From: Phycisphaeraceae bacterium | Lineage (GTDB): Bacteria > Planctomycetota > Phycisphaerae > Phycisphaerales > UBA1924 | NCBI GenBank assembly: GCA_015200025.1 | Contig: CP054186.1 | Coordinates: forward strand, 558,001-622,000 | Length of the DNA: 64,000 nucleotides | Reading direction: 5' to 3' | Shown here: piece after piece, positions 45,083-53,829 of the stretch | Layout: each line of letters begins with the position of its first letter | Position numbering within the stretch: the stretch's first letter is position 1 | Made by a program: the position numbers and the translations under genes | Notes under the pieces: generated by a model | What the model was told of the DNA's origin: nothing | Seen by the model: only the letters and a program-made list of their open reading frames with translations | Databases searched by the model: none

Positions 45083-45865
45083 ATGAGGACGTCGAATCCG
45101 ATCTTGAGCGGGAATAACTTCAACGTGGCGACGTGGGACCACCTGGCCGAGGCGGAGCGTCGCGATCGCACGATGACGGTGCAGGGGACGGTGAACGCGG
45201 CGTTCATCCTGCTGGGGCTGACGGGGGCGTCGGCGCTGGGGACGTGGATGGCGCTGGAGCGTCAGGTGATGGCGCCGGCGTTGCCGATGGTGGGCGGCGG
45301 GATCGCGGGGCTGGTGATCGCGTTGGTGCTGGCGTTCTCGCCGCGGATGGCGGGGTTCCTGGCGCCGTTGTACGCGGTCCTCAAGGGCTCGTGCGTGGCG
45401 GGGCTGAGCTTCGTGGTCGGGGCGGCGATGGACGCGAAGCTGGGGACGGGGGCGGGCGCGAGCCTGATCTTCCAGGCGATCCTGCTGACGTTCGGGATTT
45501 TCGGCGGGCTGCTGATCGCGTACACGACGGGGCTGATCCGCTTGGGGTCGGTGGCCAAGCGGATCATCGTGGCGGCGACGCTGGGTGTGATGATCATGTA
45601 CCTGGCGACGTTTGTGCTGTCGCTGATGGGCGTGAACATCGGGTTTATCCACTCGTCGGGCCCGATCGGGATCGGGTTCTCGGTGGTGGTGGTGGTGCTG
45701 GCGTCGCTGAACCTGGTGCTGGACTTCCAGTTCATCGAGGAGAGCGCGTCGGCCGGGGCGCCCAAGCACATGGAGTGGTACGGGGCGTTCGGGCTGCTGG
45801 TGACGCTGATCTGGCTGTACATCGAGATCCTGAGGCTGCTGATGAAATTGAAGGACAACCGCTGA
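45083..45865 (+). CDS. Bax inhibitor-1 (BI-1/YccA/YetJ) family membrane protein
   Basis: 260 aa, ATG at 45083 after GGGAGG. Seven hydrophobic segments. The N-terminal cytoplasmic part SNPILSGNNFNVATWD and the core motifs (VLAFSPRMAGFLAPLYAVLK, GLSFVVGAAMDAK, LIFQAILLTFGIFGGLLIAY, LVLDFQFIEESASAGAPKHM with the C-terminal Asp/Glu pair, EWYGAFGLLVTLIWLYIEIL) place it in the YbhL/YetJ group, pH-sensitive calcium leak channels by analogy. Ends before a strong terminator at 45896. Confidence 0.92.
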   Translation: MRTSNPILSGNNFNVATWDHLAEAERRDRTMTVQGTVNAAFILLGLTGASALGTWMALERQVMAPALPMVGGGIAGLVIALVLAFSPRMAGFLAPLYAVLKGSCVAGLSFVVGAAMDAKLGTGAGASLIFQAILLTFGIFGGLLIAYTTGLIRLGSVAKRIIVAATLGVMIMYLATFVLSLMGVNIGFIHSSGPIGIGFSVVVVVLASLNLVLDFQFIEESASAGAPKHMEWYGAFGLLVTLIWLYIEILRLLMKLKDNR

Positions 45866-45895
45866 GGCGACCGGCCTGAGGGTGACGGAGAAACA

Positions 45896-45924
45896 AGAAG
45901 CCCCCGCGTTGGCGGGGGCTTCTT
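45896..45924. terminator. Bidirectional rho-independent terminator between convergent genes
   Basis: GAAGCCCCCGC and GCGGGGGCTTC, an 11-bp perfect stem with a 4-base loop GTTG, flanked by AGAA on the left and TTTG on the right, serving the BI-1 gene (plus) and the RRM gene (minus). Confidence 0.9.
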
Positions 45925-45959
45925 TGTGTGTTGCCGAGGATGATGGGATCCGGGCGGGA

Positions 45960-46376
45960 TTACCAAGACCCGCGGCCGCCGCCGCTGCCCCCACCGCCGC
46001 CGCCGCCGTACCCACCGCGGCCGCCGCCCCCACCGCCGCCGCCGTACCCACCGCGGCCGCCCCCCCCGCCGCCGCCGTACCCACCGCGACCGCCGCCGCC
46101 CCCGCCGAAGCCCCCGCGGCCGCCGCCGCCTTCGCGGGGCTTGGCCTCGTTGACGACGATGGGCCGGCCGCCGACGGGCGCGCCGTTGAGGGCGTTGATG
46201 GCGTTGGAGGCCTCGTCGTCGTTGCTCATCTCGACGAAGCCGAAGCCGCGGGGCCTCCCGGTCTCGCGGTCCATGACGATGGTGGCGGAGGCGACCTCGC
46301 CGTGCGCTTCGAACAGCTGGCGCAGCTCGTCTTCGTTGGTGTTGAACGGGAGGTTACCGACGTACAACTTCTTCAT
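45960..46376 (-). CDS. RNA-binding protein: single RRM plus glycine-rich tail
   Basis: 138 aa from the ATG at 46376. Residues 1-80 are one RRM: RNP-2 KLYVGNLPF, RNP-1 RGFGFVEM, with ELRQLFEAHGEVASATIVMD between. Residues about 88-138 are Gly-Tyr-Arg repeats (GGYGGGGGGRGG type), as in cold-inducible RRM proteins of cyanobacteria and plants. Such proteins bind single-stranded RNA and act as cold chaperones. A -10-like TATACT on its strand at 46511-46506 would give an unusually long leader of about 125 bases, a common feature of cold-regulated messages. Convergent with BI-1 gene. Confidence 0.95.
   Translation of the reverse strand: MKKLYVGNLPFNTNEDELRQLFEAHGEVASATIVMDRETGRPRGFGFVEMSNDDEASNAINALNGAPVGGRPIVVNEAKPREGGGGRGGFGGGGGGRGGYGGGGGGGRGGYGGGGGGGGRGGYGGGGGGGSGGGRGSW
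45963..46130 (-). repeat. Degenerate tandem repeat encoding the Gly-Tyr-Arg tail
   Basis: Repeated blocks of gccgcc, cccacc and gtaccc (plus-strand reading), about 35-40 bases per unit with four Tyr/Phe-containing units, forming the glycine-rich tail of the RRM protein. Confidence 0.75.
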
Positions 46377-46505
46377 GACTCGAACCCTGCCCGAGCCTCG
46401 AACGTGTTCGTCCGCCGTCGTCGATTCTCGGGCGAATCGGGCGTCGGTCGGAACGATCCCGGGTGCGGAGGGCCGATCCACGCGCGACCCCGGGGCGCAA
46501 CACAG

Positions 46506-46511
46506 AGTATA
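46506..46511 (-). promoter_or_regulatory. Possible -10 element of the RRM gene
   Basis: TATACT on the minus strand, 130 bases before the RRM start codon, in an otherwise G/C-only spacer. No matching -35 hexamer is seen 17 bases further upstream, so it is tentative. Confidence 0.35.
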
Positions 46512-46624
46512 GCCGGGGGGGGGATTCTCCCGGGCGGGGCGTCCGATGGGGGGTGGTGCGTGGGGGTGGGGGTCGGGGGTGGGGCTATGGTGGAGTCGGC
46601 GGGGCGGGGCCTGAGGTGCGCGGC

Positions 46625-48064
46625 ATGGTGGCTTGGGTTGTCGTTGGGTTCGTGGGGCTCGTGGCCGTGATGGTGGCGTTGGACGTCGGGGTGTTGTCGC
46701 GCCGGCGCCGCGAGATCACGGCGGGCGAGGCGGGGCTGTCGGTGACGCTGTGGGTGCTGACGGCGCTTTTGGGGAGCGTGGCGCTCCACGGGTTGTACGA
46801 GTCGGGGGCGGTCCCGATCGACAACGTGCTGAGGCGTGAGGCGTCGGCGTTCAACGCGTGGCTGCAGTTCCTGACGGCGTACACGGTGGAGCTGTCGCTG
46901 AGCCTGGACAACCTGGTGGTGCTCGCGTTGATCCTGACGCACTTCGGGGTGGGCGCGTTGTCGCGGGCGAGGATCCTGTTCTACGTGTTCCTGGCGTGCA
47001 TGGTGGCGCGGGCGGCGCTGATCGCGGCGGGGGCGTCGGTCCTGCACTGGGAGTGGACCCGGTGGGTGTTCTTCTCGCTGCTGGTCCTCGCGGCGCTGCG
47101 GACGCTCGTGATGCCCGGTGAGCACACGAACCTCGACGGGAAGTGGCTGGTGCGCGCGGCGCGGCGTCTGACGGGCGGGGGGGGCGGCGCCGGCGGGGGG
47201 TGGTGGTCGAGGAACCCGGTGGTGGTGCTGGTGATGGTGGCGGCGGCGGCGGACCTGTCGTTCGCGCTCGACTCGATCCCGGCGGTGTTCAGCGTGACGC
47301 GGGACCCCTTGGTGGCGTTCACGTCGAACACGCTGGCGATCCTGACGTTGCGGTCGCTGTTCTTCGCGGTCGAGGGGGTGATCGGGTCGCTGAGGTACGT
47401 GCGGCTCGGGGTGGTGGCGCTGCTGCTGACCTTCGCGGTGCAGATGGCGCTCTTCCGCGACAACCCGATGACGACGCTGGTGACGCTGGGGGTGGTGCTG
47501 GTGGTGATGGGCGTCTCGGTGGCGGCCTCGGTGCCCCACGCCAGGCGGGCGCGTCGCGAGCGGGCGTTGATGCAGCCCGCGCCGATCGAGGACCTGGCGG
47601 AGGTGGTGGCGGTGACCCGCCGCAACCTGCGGAAGCTGGCGGTGCTGACGGCGGGGACGGTGGTGCTGCTGGTGGCGGTCTTGATCGGGCCCCTGCCCGG
47701 GCCGGGGTTTATCGTGGTGGCGCCGATCGGGATCGGGATCTTGGCGACGGAGTTCGTGTGGGCGAGGCGTCTGGTGTCGCGGCTCGAGCGTGTGCAGACG
47801 CAGACGGACACGTTCGCGAAGCGGACGCCGTTCTGGCTGGTGCCGGTGGTGGTCGTGGGGTTCTGGGCCGGGGTGGGGTTGGTGGCGTGGGGGCTGCACG
47901 AGTGGAAGGGCGTGAGGCCCGGGTTGGTGGTCACGCTGCTGGGCGGGGGCTTTGTGCCGGTCGGGTTCTGGGCGTACCGGTCGGTGATGGTGTGGTGGCG
48001 CGAGAGGAAGGGCGGGATCGGGCCGGGCGGCACGGGTGAGGCGGGACAAGGAGATCGGCCATGA
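46625..48064 (+). CDS. TerC-family membrane protein fused to a PGPGW-type membrane domain
   Basis: 479 aa from the ATG at 46625. Residues 1-320 are a TerC/Alx-type transporter with paired acidic motifs in the spans: YTVELSLSLDNLVVLALILT and AAAADLSFALDSIPAVFSVT, the two repeats carrying DN and DSIPA, and TSNTLAILTLRSLFFAVEGV. The group exports manganese or confers tellurite resistance. Residues about 335-479 are a separate part with LIGPLPGPGFIVVAPIGIGI and two further spans, matching small PGPGW transmembrane proteins. The fusion is not one I know. The stop overlaps the next start by 4 bases. Confidence 0.9.
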   Translation: MVAWVVVGFVGLVAVMVALDVGVLSRRRREITAGEAGLSVTLWVLTALLGSVALHGLYESGAVPIDNVLRREASAFNAWLQFLTAYTVELSLSLDNLVVLALILTHFGVGALSRARILFYVFLACMVARAALIAAGASVLHWEWTRWVFFSLLVLAALRTLVMPGEHTNLDGKWLVRAARRLTGGGGGAGGGWWSRNPVVVLVMVAAAADLSFALDSIPAVFSVTRDPLVAFTSNTLAILTLRSLFFAVEGVIGSLRYVRLGVVALLLTFAVQMALFRDNPMTTLVTLGVVLVVMGVSVAASVPHARRARRERALMQPAPIEDLAEVVAVTRRNLRKLAVLTAGTVVLLVAVLIGPLPGPGFIVVAPIGIGILATEFVWARRLVSRLERVQTQTDTFAKRTPFWLVPVVVVGFWAGVGLVAWGLHEWKGVRPGLVVTLLGGGFVPVGFWAYRSVMVWWRERKGGIGPGGTGEAGQGDRP

Positions 48065-48522
48065 GCATGAACGGCGGTGCGCGAGCGGCGGTGTGGTCGG
48101 CGGGGTTCGTGTGGTTCGTGTGCGCGGCGTGCGGGGGGTGCGACGGGTCTCCCTCGGGGGGGTCGGCGTCGGGGGGCGGCGGGTCGGCGCTCCCGCAGGG
48201 GCCGACGTCGTCGTTGGGGAAGGCCCGGCAATCGGCGCGGGACGTGGCGGGTCTGGCGTCGGAGGGGATCGGGGGCCAATCGAAGGAGGCGGTGATCCAG
48301 CGGGCGGAAGGGAAGATCGAGGCGGCACGGGAACGGATTGAGGGATCGCCCGGGGCGGCGGGCGTGGCGGAGGCGGGGCGCGCCTTGGCGGCGGCGCGGG
48401 CGGCGTTGTCGGCGTACGAGCGTTCGTCGGGCGAGGGGGCGGCGGAGCGGGCGGCGTTGGACCGGGCGTTGGCGTCGCTGGAGGCGGCGGTGGCGACGAT
48501 GGGCGGGTCGGTCGGGCGGTGA
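48061..48522 (+). CDS. Small putative lipoprotein with coiled coil
   Basis: 153 aa, translationally coupled to the TerC fusion (ATGA overlap). Hydrophobic leader SAGFVWFVCAACGGC with lipobox-like LAAC/AGGC choices near residue 24-27, a Gly/Ser linker, then a helical region rich in Ala, Glu and Arg (AEGKIEAARERIEGS, RALAAARAALSAYERS), probably coiled coil. No known family. Coupling suggests an accessory role for the TerC-PGPGW protein at the outer face of the inner membrane. Confidence 0.65.
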   Translation: MSMNGGARAAVWSAGFVWFVCAACGGCDGSPSGGSASGGGGSALPQGPTSSLGKARQSARDVAGLASEGIGGQSKEAVIQRAEGKIEAARERIEGSPGAAGVAEAGRALAAARAALSAYERSSGEGAAERAALDRALASLEAAVATMGGSVGR

Positions 48523-48616
48523 GCGGGAGGGGTGATCGGGCAGGGCGTTGGGGGCGATTGCTATAGTCGAGCCGCGTTGTTCCGAGAGCCCGAAGCCTTA
48601 GCGAGAGTGCCCGCCG

Positions 48617-51600
48617 ATGGGTTTGTTCACACGCCGTTCGAAGCCTTCGCGAGCCGATGTTTCCGCGGCCCCACCCCCGGCCGCGTCGGGGGACGCGGAG
48701 GCGCGGGTGGTGGCGTTGGGGACGGAGTTGCTCGAGCGTGCGCGGGGGCACAAGGCGGGGCTGTTCTCGGCGCAGTTCTACTCGGACGCGTTGATGGACT
48801 GGTCCATGAAGGACCCGAACTTCAAGGTCCAGATGTTCCGGTTCGTGGACACGTTCCCGGTGCTCCGGACGCCCGAGGCGGTGTACGACCACCTTCGGGA
48901 TTACCTGGAGCAGCCGGGCGTGACGGTGCCCGCCGCGATCGGGGCGCTGATCAAGGCGGGGGGGCTGGTGAAGGGGATGGCGGCGTCTCAGATCCGCTCG
49001 CGGATCGAGGGGATGGCGTCGCGGTTCATCGCGGGGCGTGACGCGTCGTCGGCGGTGCCGGGGCTCCGCAAGATGTGGGACCAGGGGATCGCCTTCTCGG
49101 TGGATCTTTTGGGCGAGACGTGCGTGTCGGAGGCCGAGGCCGACGCGTTCGCGGCCAAGTACCGGGACCTGATCGAGAACCTGCCCGGGGAGGTGGCGGG
49201 GTGGCCCGGGCGGGAGGTGCTCGAGCGGGACCACCTGGGCCCGATCCCGCGGGTGAACGTGTCGGTGAAGGTGTCGGCGCTCTCGTCGAGGGTGGACCCG
49301 ATCGACCCGGAGGGATCGATCCGGGGGCTGATGGTGAGGCTCGTGCCGCTCTTGGAGACGGCGGCGCGGCGCGGGGTGTTCGTGAACTTCGACATGGAGC
49401 ACTTCGCGTTCAAGGACCTGACGATCGACCTGTTCACGCGGTGCTGCGAGACGGTGCCCTTCGAGGGCGGGCTGGCGATGCAGGCGTACCTGCGGTCGGG
49501 CGTGGAGGACGCCCGCCGGCTCGGCGCGTGGGCGAAGCAGAGCGGGCGGGTGGTGACGGTGAGGCTGGTGAAGGGGGCGTACTGGGACGCGGAGACGATC
49601 AAGTCGGAGATGCACGGGTGGGCGTGCCCGGTGTGGCCCGAGAAATGGCGGACCGACGCGTGCTTCGAGGCGATGACCGAGGCGCTGCTCGACGCGGCAC
49701 CGGGGGCGGGTGGGGCGGGTGGGGCGGGTGGGGCGGGGGGAGTGAAGCTGGCGCTGGGGTCGCACAACGCGCGGTCGATCGGGTGGGCGCTGGCGTCGCT
49801 GGAGCGTCGCGGGCTGCCGAGGTCGGCGGTCGAGCTGCAGATGCTGCACGGGATGGCGGACCAGCTCAAGCACGCGGCGAGCGAGATGGGGCTGCGGGTG
49901 CGGGAGTACGTGCCGGTGGGCGAGATGGTGCCCGGGATGGCGTACCTGGTCCGTCGGCTGCTGGAGAACACGAGCAACGAGTCGTGGCTCAAGGCGGGGT
50001 TCCTGGACAAGGCGGACCCGGCGGTGCTGCTGGCCCGCCCCGGGGGCGGGCGGCGGTACGACGAGGGGTTGCCGGCCACCGCTTCGGAGGAGCCGCTGCA
50101 GAGGCCCGAGCGGCACGGGCTCTCGCCCGTGGTCGTCGGCGTGGGGGACGGGCGGGCGTTCGTGAACGAACCGATGCGGGATTTCGCGGACGCCCGGGCG
50201 AGGGCGGCGTTCGCGTCGGCGGTGTCGTCGGCGCGGGTGCCGGCGGTGAAGAACGACGCGACGGCGGAGGACGCGCGGTCGGCGGTGGGCGCGGCGCTCT
50301 CGGCGTTCCCCGCGTGGCGCGACACGCCCGCGCGGACCCGGGCGGCGGTGCTGACGCGTGCGGCGTCGCTCATGCGGGCGCGGCGCGACGAACTGTCGGC
50401 GGTGATGATCAAGGAGGCGGGGAAGACCTGGCGTGAGGCCGACGCGGACACCTGCGAGGCGGTCGATTTCTGCGAGTACTACGCGCGGTGCGCGGCGCCG
50501 ATGTTCGAGCGTTCGCGGCTCGGGCGGTTCATCGGGGAGCTGGACGAGGAGTTCTGCGAGCCCCGGGGCGTGGCGGTGGTGATCAGCCCGTGGAACTTCC
50601 CGCTGGCGATCTGCTGCGGGATGACGGCGGCGGCGCTGGTGACGGGGAACACGGCGGTGGTCAAGCCCGCGGAGCAGACGCCCGGGATCGCCTCGATCAT
50701 GGGGTCGATCTTCCGAGAGGCCCTGCTGGCCGAGGGCGTGCCCGCGGCGGTGGCGGGCGGGGTGCTGCGCGTCCTGGCGGGCCCGGGCGAGACGGTGGGC
50801 GCGGCGCTGGTGCGGGATCCCCGGGTGTCGATCATCGCGTTCACGGGCAGCCGGGACGTGGGGCTGGACATCCAGACGGCGGCGGCGCCGGGCTCGCCCT
50901 TCGCGGACCCGTCGGTGCGGTCCCGGGCGACGCACCTCAAGCATGTGGTGTGCGAGATGGGCGGGAAGAACGCGGTGATCGTGGACACCTCCGCGGACTG
51001 GGACGAGGCGGTCCTGGGGGTTCGTCAGTCGGCGTTCGGGTTCCAGGGCCAGAAGTGCTCGGCGTGCTCGCGGGTGATCGTGGTGGACCCCGAGGGCCCG
51101 GGCGGGCCGGCGGTCGTGGGGTTCCGCGAGCGGCTGATCGAGGCGTCGCGGGCGCTGGTGATCGGGGACCCGGCGAAGCCCGGGTCGGACGTGGGCCCGG
51201 TGATCGACGCGGAGGCCAAGACGAAGATCGAAGGGTTTGTCGCGCGGGCGAAAGCGTCGGGGCTGTCGTGGTGGGCGGGGGAGATGCCCCCGGGGCCGGC
51301 GTTGACGGTGGGCGGGTCGGCGGGATGGTCGTTCGTGGCGCCGCACGTGTTCTGGACGGTGGGCGAGGACCACGAGCTGGCGCGGGAGGAGATTTTCGGG
51401 CCGGTGCTGGCGGTGATGCACGCGTCGGACTATGGGGACGCGTTGCGGATCGCCAACGCGCTGCCGTACAAACTGACGGGGGGCGTGTTCACGCGGAAGC
51501 CGTCGCACATCGAGCGGGCGAAGCGGGAGTTCCGGGTGGGGAACCTGTATATCAACCGGGGGATCACCGGGGCGCTCGTGGCGCGTCAACCCTTCGGGGG

Positions 51601-51718
51601 GTTCGGGATGTCGGGGGGCGGGACAAAGGCGGGCGGGTCGGCGTACCTGCGGCACTTTGTAGACCCGCGGGCGGTCTGCGAGAACACGCTCCGCCGCGGG
51701 TTTGCGCCGGAGTTGTAA
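48617..51718 (+). CDS. putA: Bifunctional proline dehydrogenase / L-glutamate gamma-semialdehyde dehydrogenase
   Basis: Oxidises proline to P5C (FAD) and then to glutamate (NAD). 1033 aa without the ribbon-helix-helix regulator domain of enterobacterial PutA. PRODH barrel about 90-450: RVNVSVKVSALSSRVDPIDP, VNFDMEHFAFKDLTIDLF, RLVKGAYWDAETIKSE, YVPVGEMVPGMAYLVRRLLE with the RRxxEN end. P5CDH about 560-1020: VVISPWNFPLAICCGMTAAA, CEMGGKNAVIVDTSADWDEA, FGFQGQKCSACSRVIVVDPE (nucleophile Cys), EIFGPVLAVMHASDY. A Gly-Ala insert (residues 364-376) from a 9-bp DNA repeat interrupts the barrel before VKLALGSHNARS. Confidence 0.95.
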   Translation: MGLFTRRSKPSRADVSAAPPPAASGDAEARVVALGTELLERARGHKAGLFSAQFYSDALMDWSMKDPNFKVQMFRFVDTFPVLRTPEAVYDHLRDYLEQPGVTVPAAIGALIKAGGLVKGMAASQIRSRIEGMASRFIAGRDASSAVPGLRKMWDQGIAFSVDLLGETCVSEAEADAFAAKYRDLIENLPGEVAGWPGREVLERDHLGPIPRVNVSVKVSALSSRVDPIDPEGSIRGLMVRLVPLLETAARRGVFVNFDMEHFAFKDLTIDLFTRCCETVPFEGGLAMQAYLRSGVEDARRLGAWAKQSGRVVTVRLVKGAYWDAETIKSEMHGWACPVWPEKWRTDACFEAMTEALLDAAPGAGGAGGAGGAGGVKLALGSHNARSIGWALASLERRGLPRSAVELQMLHGMADQLKHAASEMGLRVREYVPVGEMVPGMAYLVRRLLENTSNESWLKAGFLDKADPAVLLARPGGGRRYDEGLPATASEEPLQRPERHGLSPVVVGVGDGRAFVNEPMRDFADARARAAFASAVSSARVPAVKNDATAEDARSAVGAALSAFPAWRDTPARTRAAVLTRAASLMRARRDELSAVMIKEAGKTWREADADTCEAVDFCEYYARCAAPMFERSRLGRFIGELDEEFCEPRGVAVVISPWNFPLAICCGMTAAALVTGNTAVVKPAEQTPGIASIMGSIFREALLAEGVPAAVAGGVLRVLAGPGETVGAALVRDPRVSIIAFTGSRDVGLDIQTAAAPGSPFADPSVRSRATHLKHVVCEMGGKNAVIVDTSADWDEAVLGVRQSAFGFQGQKCSACSRVIVVDPEGPGGPAVVGFRERLIEASRALVIGDPAKPGSDVGPVIDAEAKTKIEGFVARAKASGLSWWAGEMPPGPALTVGGSAGWSFVAPHVFWTVGEDHELAREEIFGPVLAVMHASDYGDALRIANALPYKLTGGVFTRKPSHIERAKREFRVGNLYINRGITGALVARQPFGGFGMSGGGTKAGGSAYLRHFVDPRAVCENTLRRGFAPEL
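49708..49734 (+). repeat. 9-bp G-rich tandem repeat (gggtggggc) inside putA
   Basis: Three perfect copies encoding Gly-Gly-Ala, followed by a G-run. Identical unit to the repeat at 31502-31528 in the ABC permease gene, with no other similarity between the genes. Confidence 0.85.
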
Positions 51719-51733
51719 GCCGGGAGGCGGGGG

Positions 51734-53794
51734 TCAGTTGGGCGAGGGCGGGGCGGGGCGGGGGTCTTTGGCGCGGGCGATCTCGGCGAGGACGCGGGAG
51801 AGCCGTTCGCGCTGGCCGTCGGTCATATCGGGCTCGGCGCGGGCGAGGACGCGTTTGCCGACGGTCTCGGCGTGGGGCAGGTCGGCGGCGGCCTCTAGGG
51901 CGGCGAGGAAATCCTCGGGCGAAGGGGCCAGGGCCTCGGCCTCGTCGAGGCGGTTGAGCAGGACGAACCCGATCGTGCGGAGGCGGCGGGCTTCGTCGGG
52001 CGAGCCCCGGACAGTGTCGATATCGGGGAGAGCGTCGAGGGCGGCGACGGCCTCGGCGGGGCGCCCGATGCGCAGGCGCAGGTCGGCGAGGCGGACGAGC
52101 CCCTCGGCGATGGCGGCGAGGTTCGCCGGGTCGGCGCGTTCGGAGATGATGCGTTCGGTGCGTGGGAGGACGCTGAGGACCGATTCCTGGAGCGGCATGT
52201 CCGGGGCGACCCGCTCGGCGGCGCGGAGGACGTCGGGGGCCGGGATCATGGCGGCGACCGAGGAAAGAGTCGATCGGCGGTCTTGGGGCGAGGCGAAGGG
52301 GAGGTCGGCGAGGCGAGAAAACCCGTCGCCGGTCTGGCGATGAAGGACCACGCCCCGTGCGGCGACATCGATGAGCTGGGGGTCATGGGCGGCGGCGTCG
52401 ATGATGGTGTCGAGGTGGCGCGGGAAGGCGACGAGCGCCTCGCCCGCGGCGATGCGCAGGGCGGGGTCGGGCCCGCGGAGGAGCGTGCGGATCTGATCCC
52501 GGTCGTCGGCGCTCCCGAGCGAGACCCTGAGCATGCACCCGGCGGGGGTCAGCTCGGCGAGCGGGATCTCGCGCAGGGCCCGAAGCACGCGGGCTCGTTG
52601 ATCGGGGTGGTAGAGATAGCCGGCCCGGAAGAGGGCCCAGCACGCGTCGATCGCGGCGGCGCGGGCCTGGCGGATCCAAGGCGTGGGCCATGACGCCCGG
52701 TCGGCCCGGGCCCGCGGAGATTCGAGCCACGAGGCGGAGGCCTCGAGGAGCGCGGCCCCGGGCCAGCGCGAGGCGAGGCGGAGCATGGCGGCGGCGGCCC
52801 GCGGGTCGTGCTCCCGGGCCAGGGCGATGGCGACCGCGCCGGCGGCGTTGTCGGGGACGAGCTGGCCCAGGAGCCGGGCCCCCTCGGCGCGGACCGTCGC
52901 GTCCTGGTGCCCCAGGAGCGCGATGGCGGCGAGTTCGACGGTCTGGTCGGGCCGCTGCCCGGCTTCGAGCTCACGCCCGACGAGCTCGACCCCGAGCCGG
53001 CGGACCTCGTCGAGGTCGTCGCGGAGCATGCCGGCGAGCAGGGCGCTCCGCTCGGCGGCGGGCGTGGCCAGGTGGACCTGGCGAAGGGATTCCACGAGCC
53101 GGCGGACCGCGCCGCCCCTCGACGCGGCGAGACGCTCCGCCCGGGCGGCCTGCCCCCAGGACAACTCTCGCAGCCACCGCGTCTCGTCCCAGGCGGCGGC
53201 GTCGTCGAGCCAGCGGCGCCAGGCGGCCGTGTCGGGCCCCAGGTCGTCGCGGCCCGAGAGGGTGACCAAGGCGTCGATGGCGGCGGCGCGCGGCTCGGGC
53301 GCCGCGACACGCTCGGCGATGGTCAGCAGCGCCCGGGCGGCGTCTCGGGTCCGGGCGCTGGCCAACGCCCGAGCGATGGGCGCGGTATCGGCGTCCGGCG
53401 CGGCCGACGCCAGGGCCAACAACGAACGTTCGAACCACGCCGGGAGCGAGGGCGCCCGGGCCGCCGCCCGGAGCAGTTCATGGGTCGTCGGGTCGGAAAC
53501 CCCCCGTGCCAGGGCGTCCTCGACGGCCTTGCGGGTCGGTTCGTCGGTCTCGACCGACAAAGCGGCCCGGGCGGCGCGGGCTCGCTCGGCCTCGGACCCG
53601 TCGCGGAGCAAGTCGCCGAGCGTGACCGGGGCGGGCTGCGGTTCGGGATCGGGTTGCGGGTGGGGCTGGGGTTGAGGGTCGGGGATCGGGACCGCGTCCT
53701 GGCTCGCACGGGCGAGCGGGGCGAGCGCAAGGACGCCGACCCAGAAGCACGCGGCGAGACGGGGTCGGGTGTTGTCGCGGGCGTGCCTCTTCAC
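51734..53794 (-). CDS. Exported HEAT-like repeat protein, unknown function
   Basis: 686 aa with a signal peptide (ACFWVGVLALAPLARASQDA), then a Pro-Asp-Gln-rich linker (PDPQPQPHPQPDPEPQPAP) and a long alpha-helical body. Repeats of about 35-40 residues resemble HEAT/armadillo units: ARAARAALSVETDEPTRKAV, ELAAIALLGHQDATVRAEGA, GEALVAFPRHLDTIIDAAAH. The C-terminal third looks like tetratricopeptide helices (RLADLRLRIGRPAEAVAALD). A periplasmic scaffold is likely; no enzyme motif is present. Convergent with putA (15 bases between stops). Confidence 0.7.
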   Translation of the reverse strand: MKRHARDNTRPRLAACFWVGVLALAPLARASQDAVPIPDPQPQPHPQPDPEPQPAPVTLGDLLRDGSEAERARAARAALSVETDEPTRKAVEDALARGVSDPTTHELLRAAARAPSLPAWFERSLLALASAAPDADTAPIARALASARTRDAARALLTIAERVAAPEPRAAAIDALVTLSGRDDLGPDTAAWRRWLDDAAAWDETRWLRELSWGQAARAERLAASRGGAVRRLVESLRQVHLATPAAERSALLAGMLRDDLDEVRRLGVELVGRELEAGQRPDQTVELAAIALLGHQDATVRAEGARLLGQLVPDNAAGAVAIALAREHDPRAAAAMLRLASRWPGAALLEASASWLESPRARADRASWPTPWIRQARAAAIDACWALFRAGYLYHPDQRARVLRALREIPLAELTPAGCMLRVSLGSADDRDQIRTLLRGPDPALRIAAGEALVAFPRHLDTIIDAAAHDPQLIDVAARGVVLHRQTGDGFSRLADLPFASPQDRRSTLSSVAAMIPAPDVLRAAERVAPDMPLQESVLSVLPRTERIISERADPANLAAIAEGLVRLADLRLRIGRPAEAVAALDALPDIDTVRGSPDEARRLRTIGFVLLNRLDEAEALAPSPEDFLAALEAAADLPHAETVGKRVLARAEPDMTDGQRERLSRVLAEIARAKDPRPAPPSPN

Positions 53795-53829
53795 GGGCCG
53801 GACCTTTCCGGGCCGGTGGGCCCGCGGGG

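Noticed and set aside
45963..46130. Repeat block as a mobile or CRISPR element
   Set aside because: It is fully explained as codons of the glycine-rich tail of the RRM protein.
46373..51655. Very long minus-strand open frame (1760 codons) antisense to TerC, putA and others
   Set aside because: It spans several well-supported genes on the other strand, is extremely rich in Arg, His and Pro, and shows no motif; it is a by-product of GC-rich codon bias.
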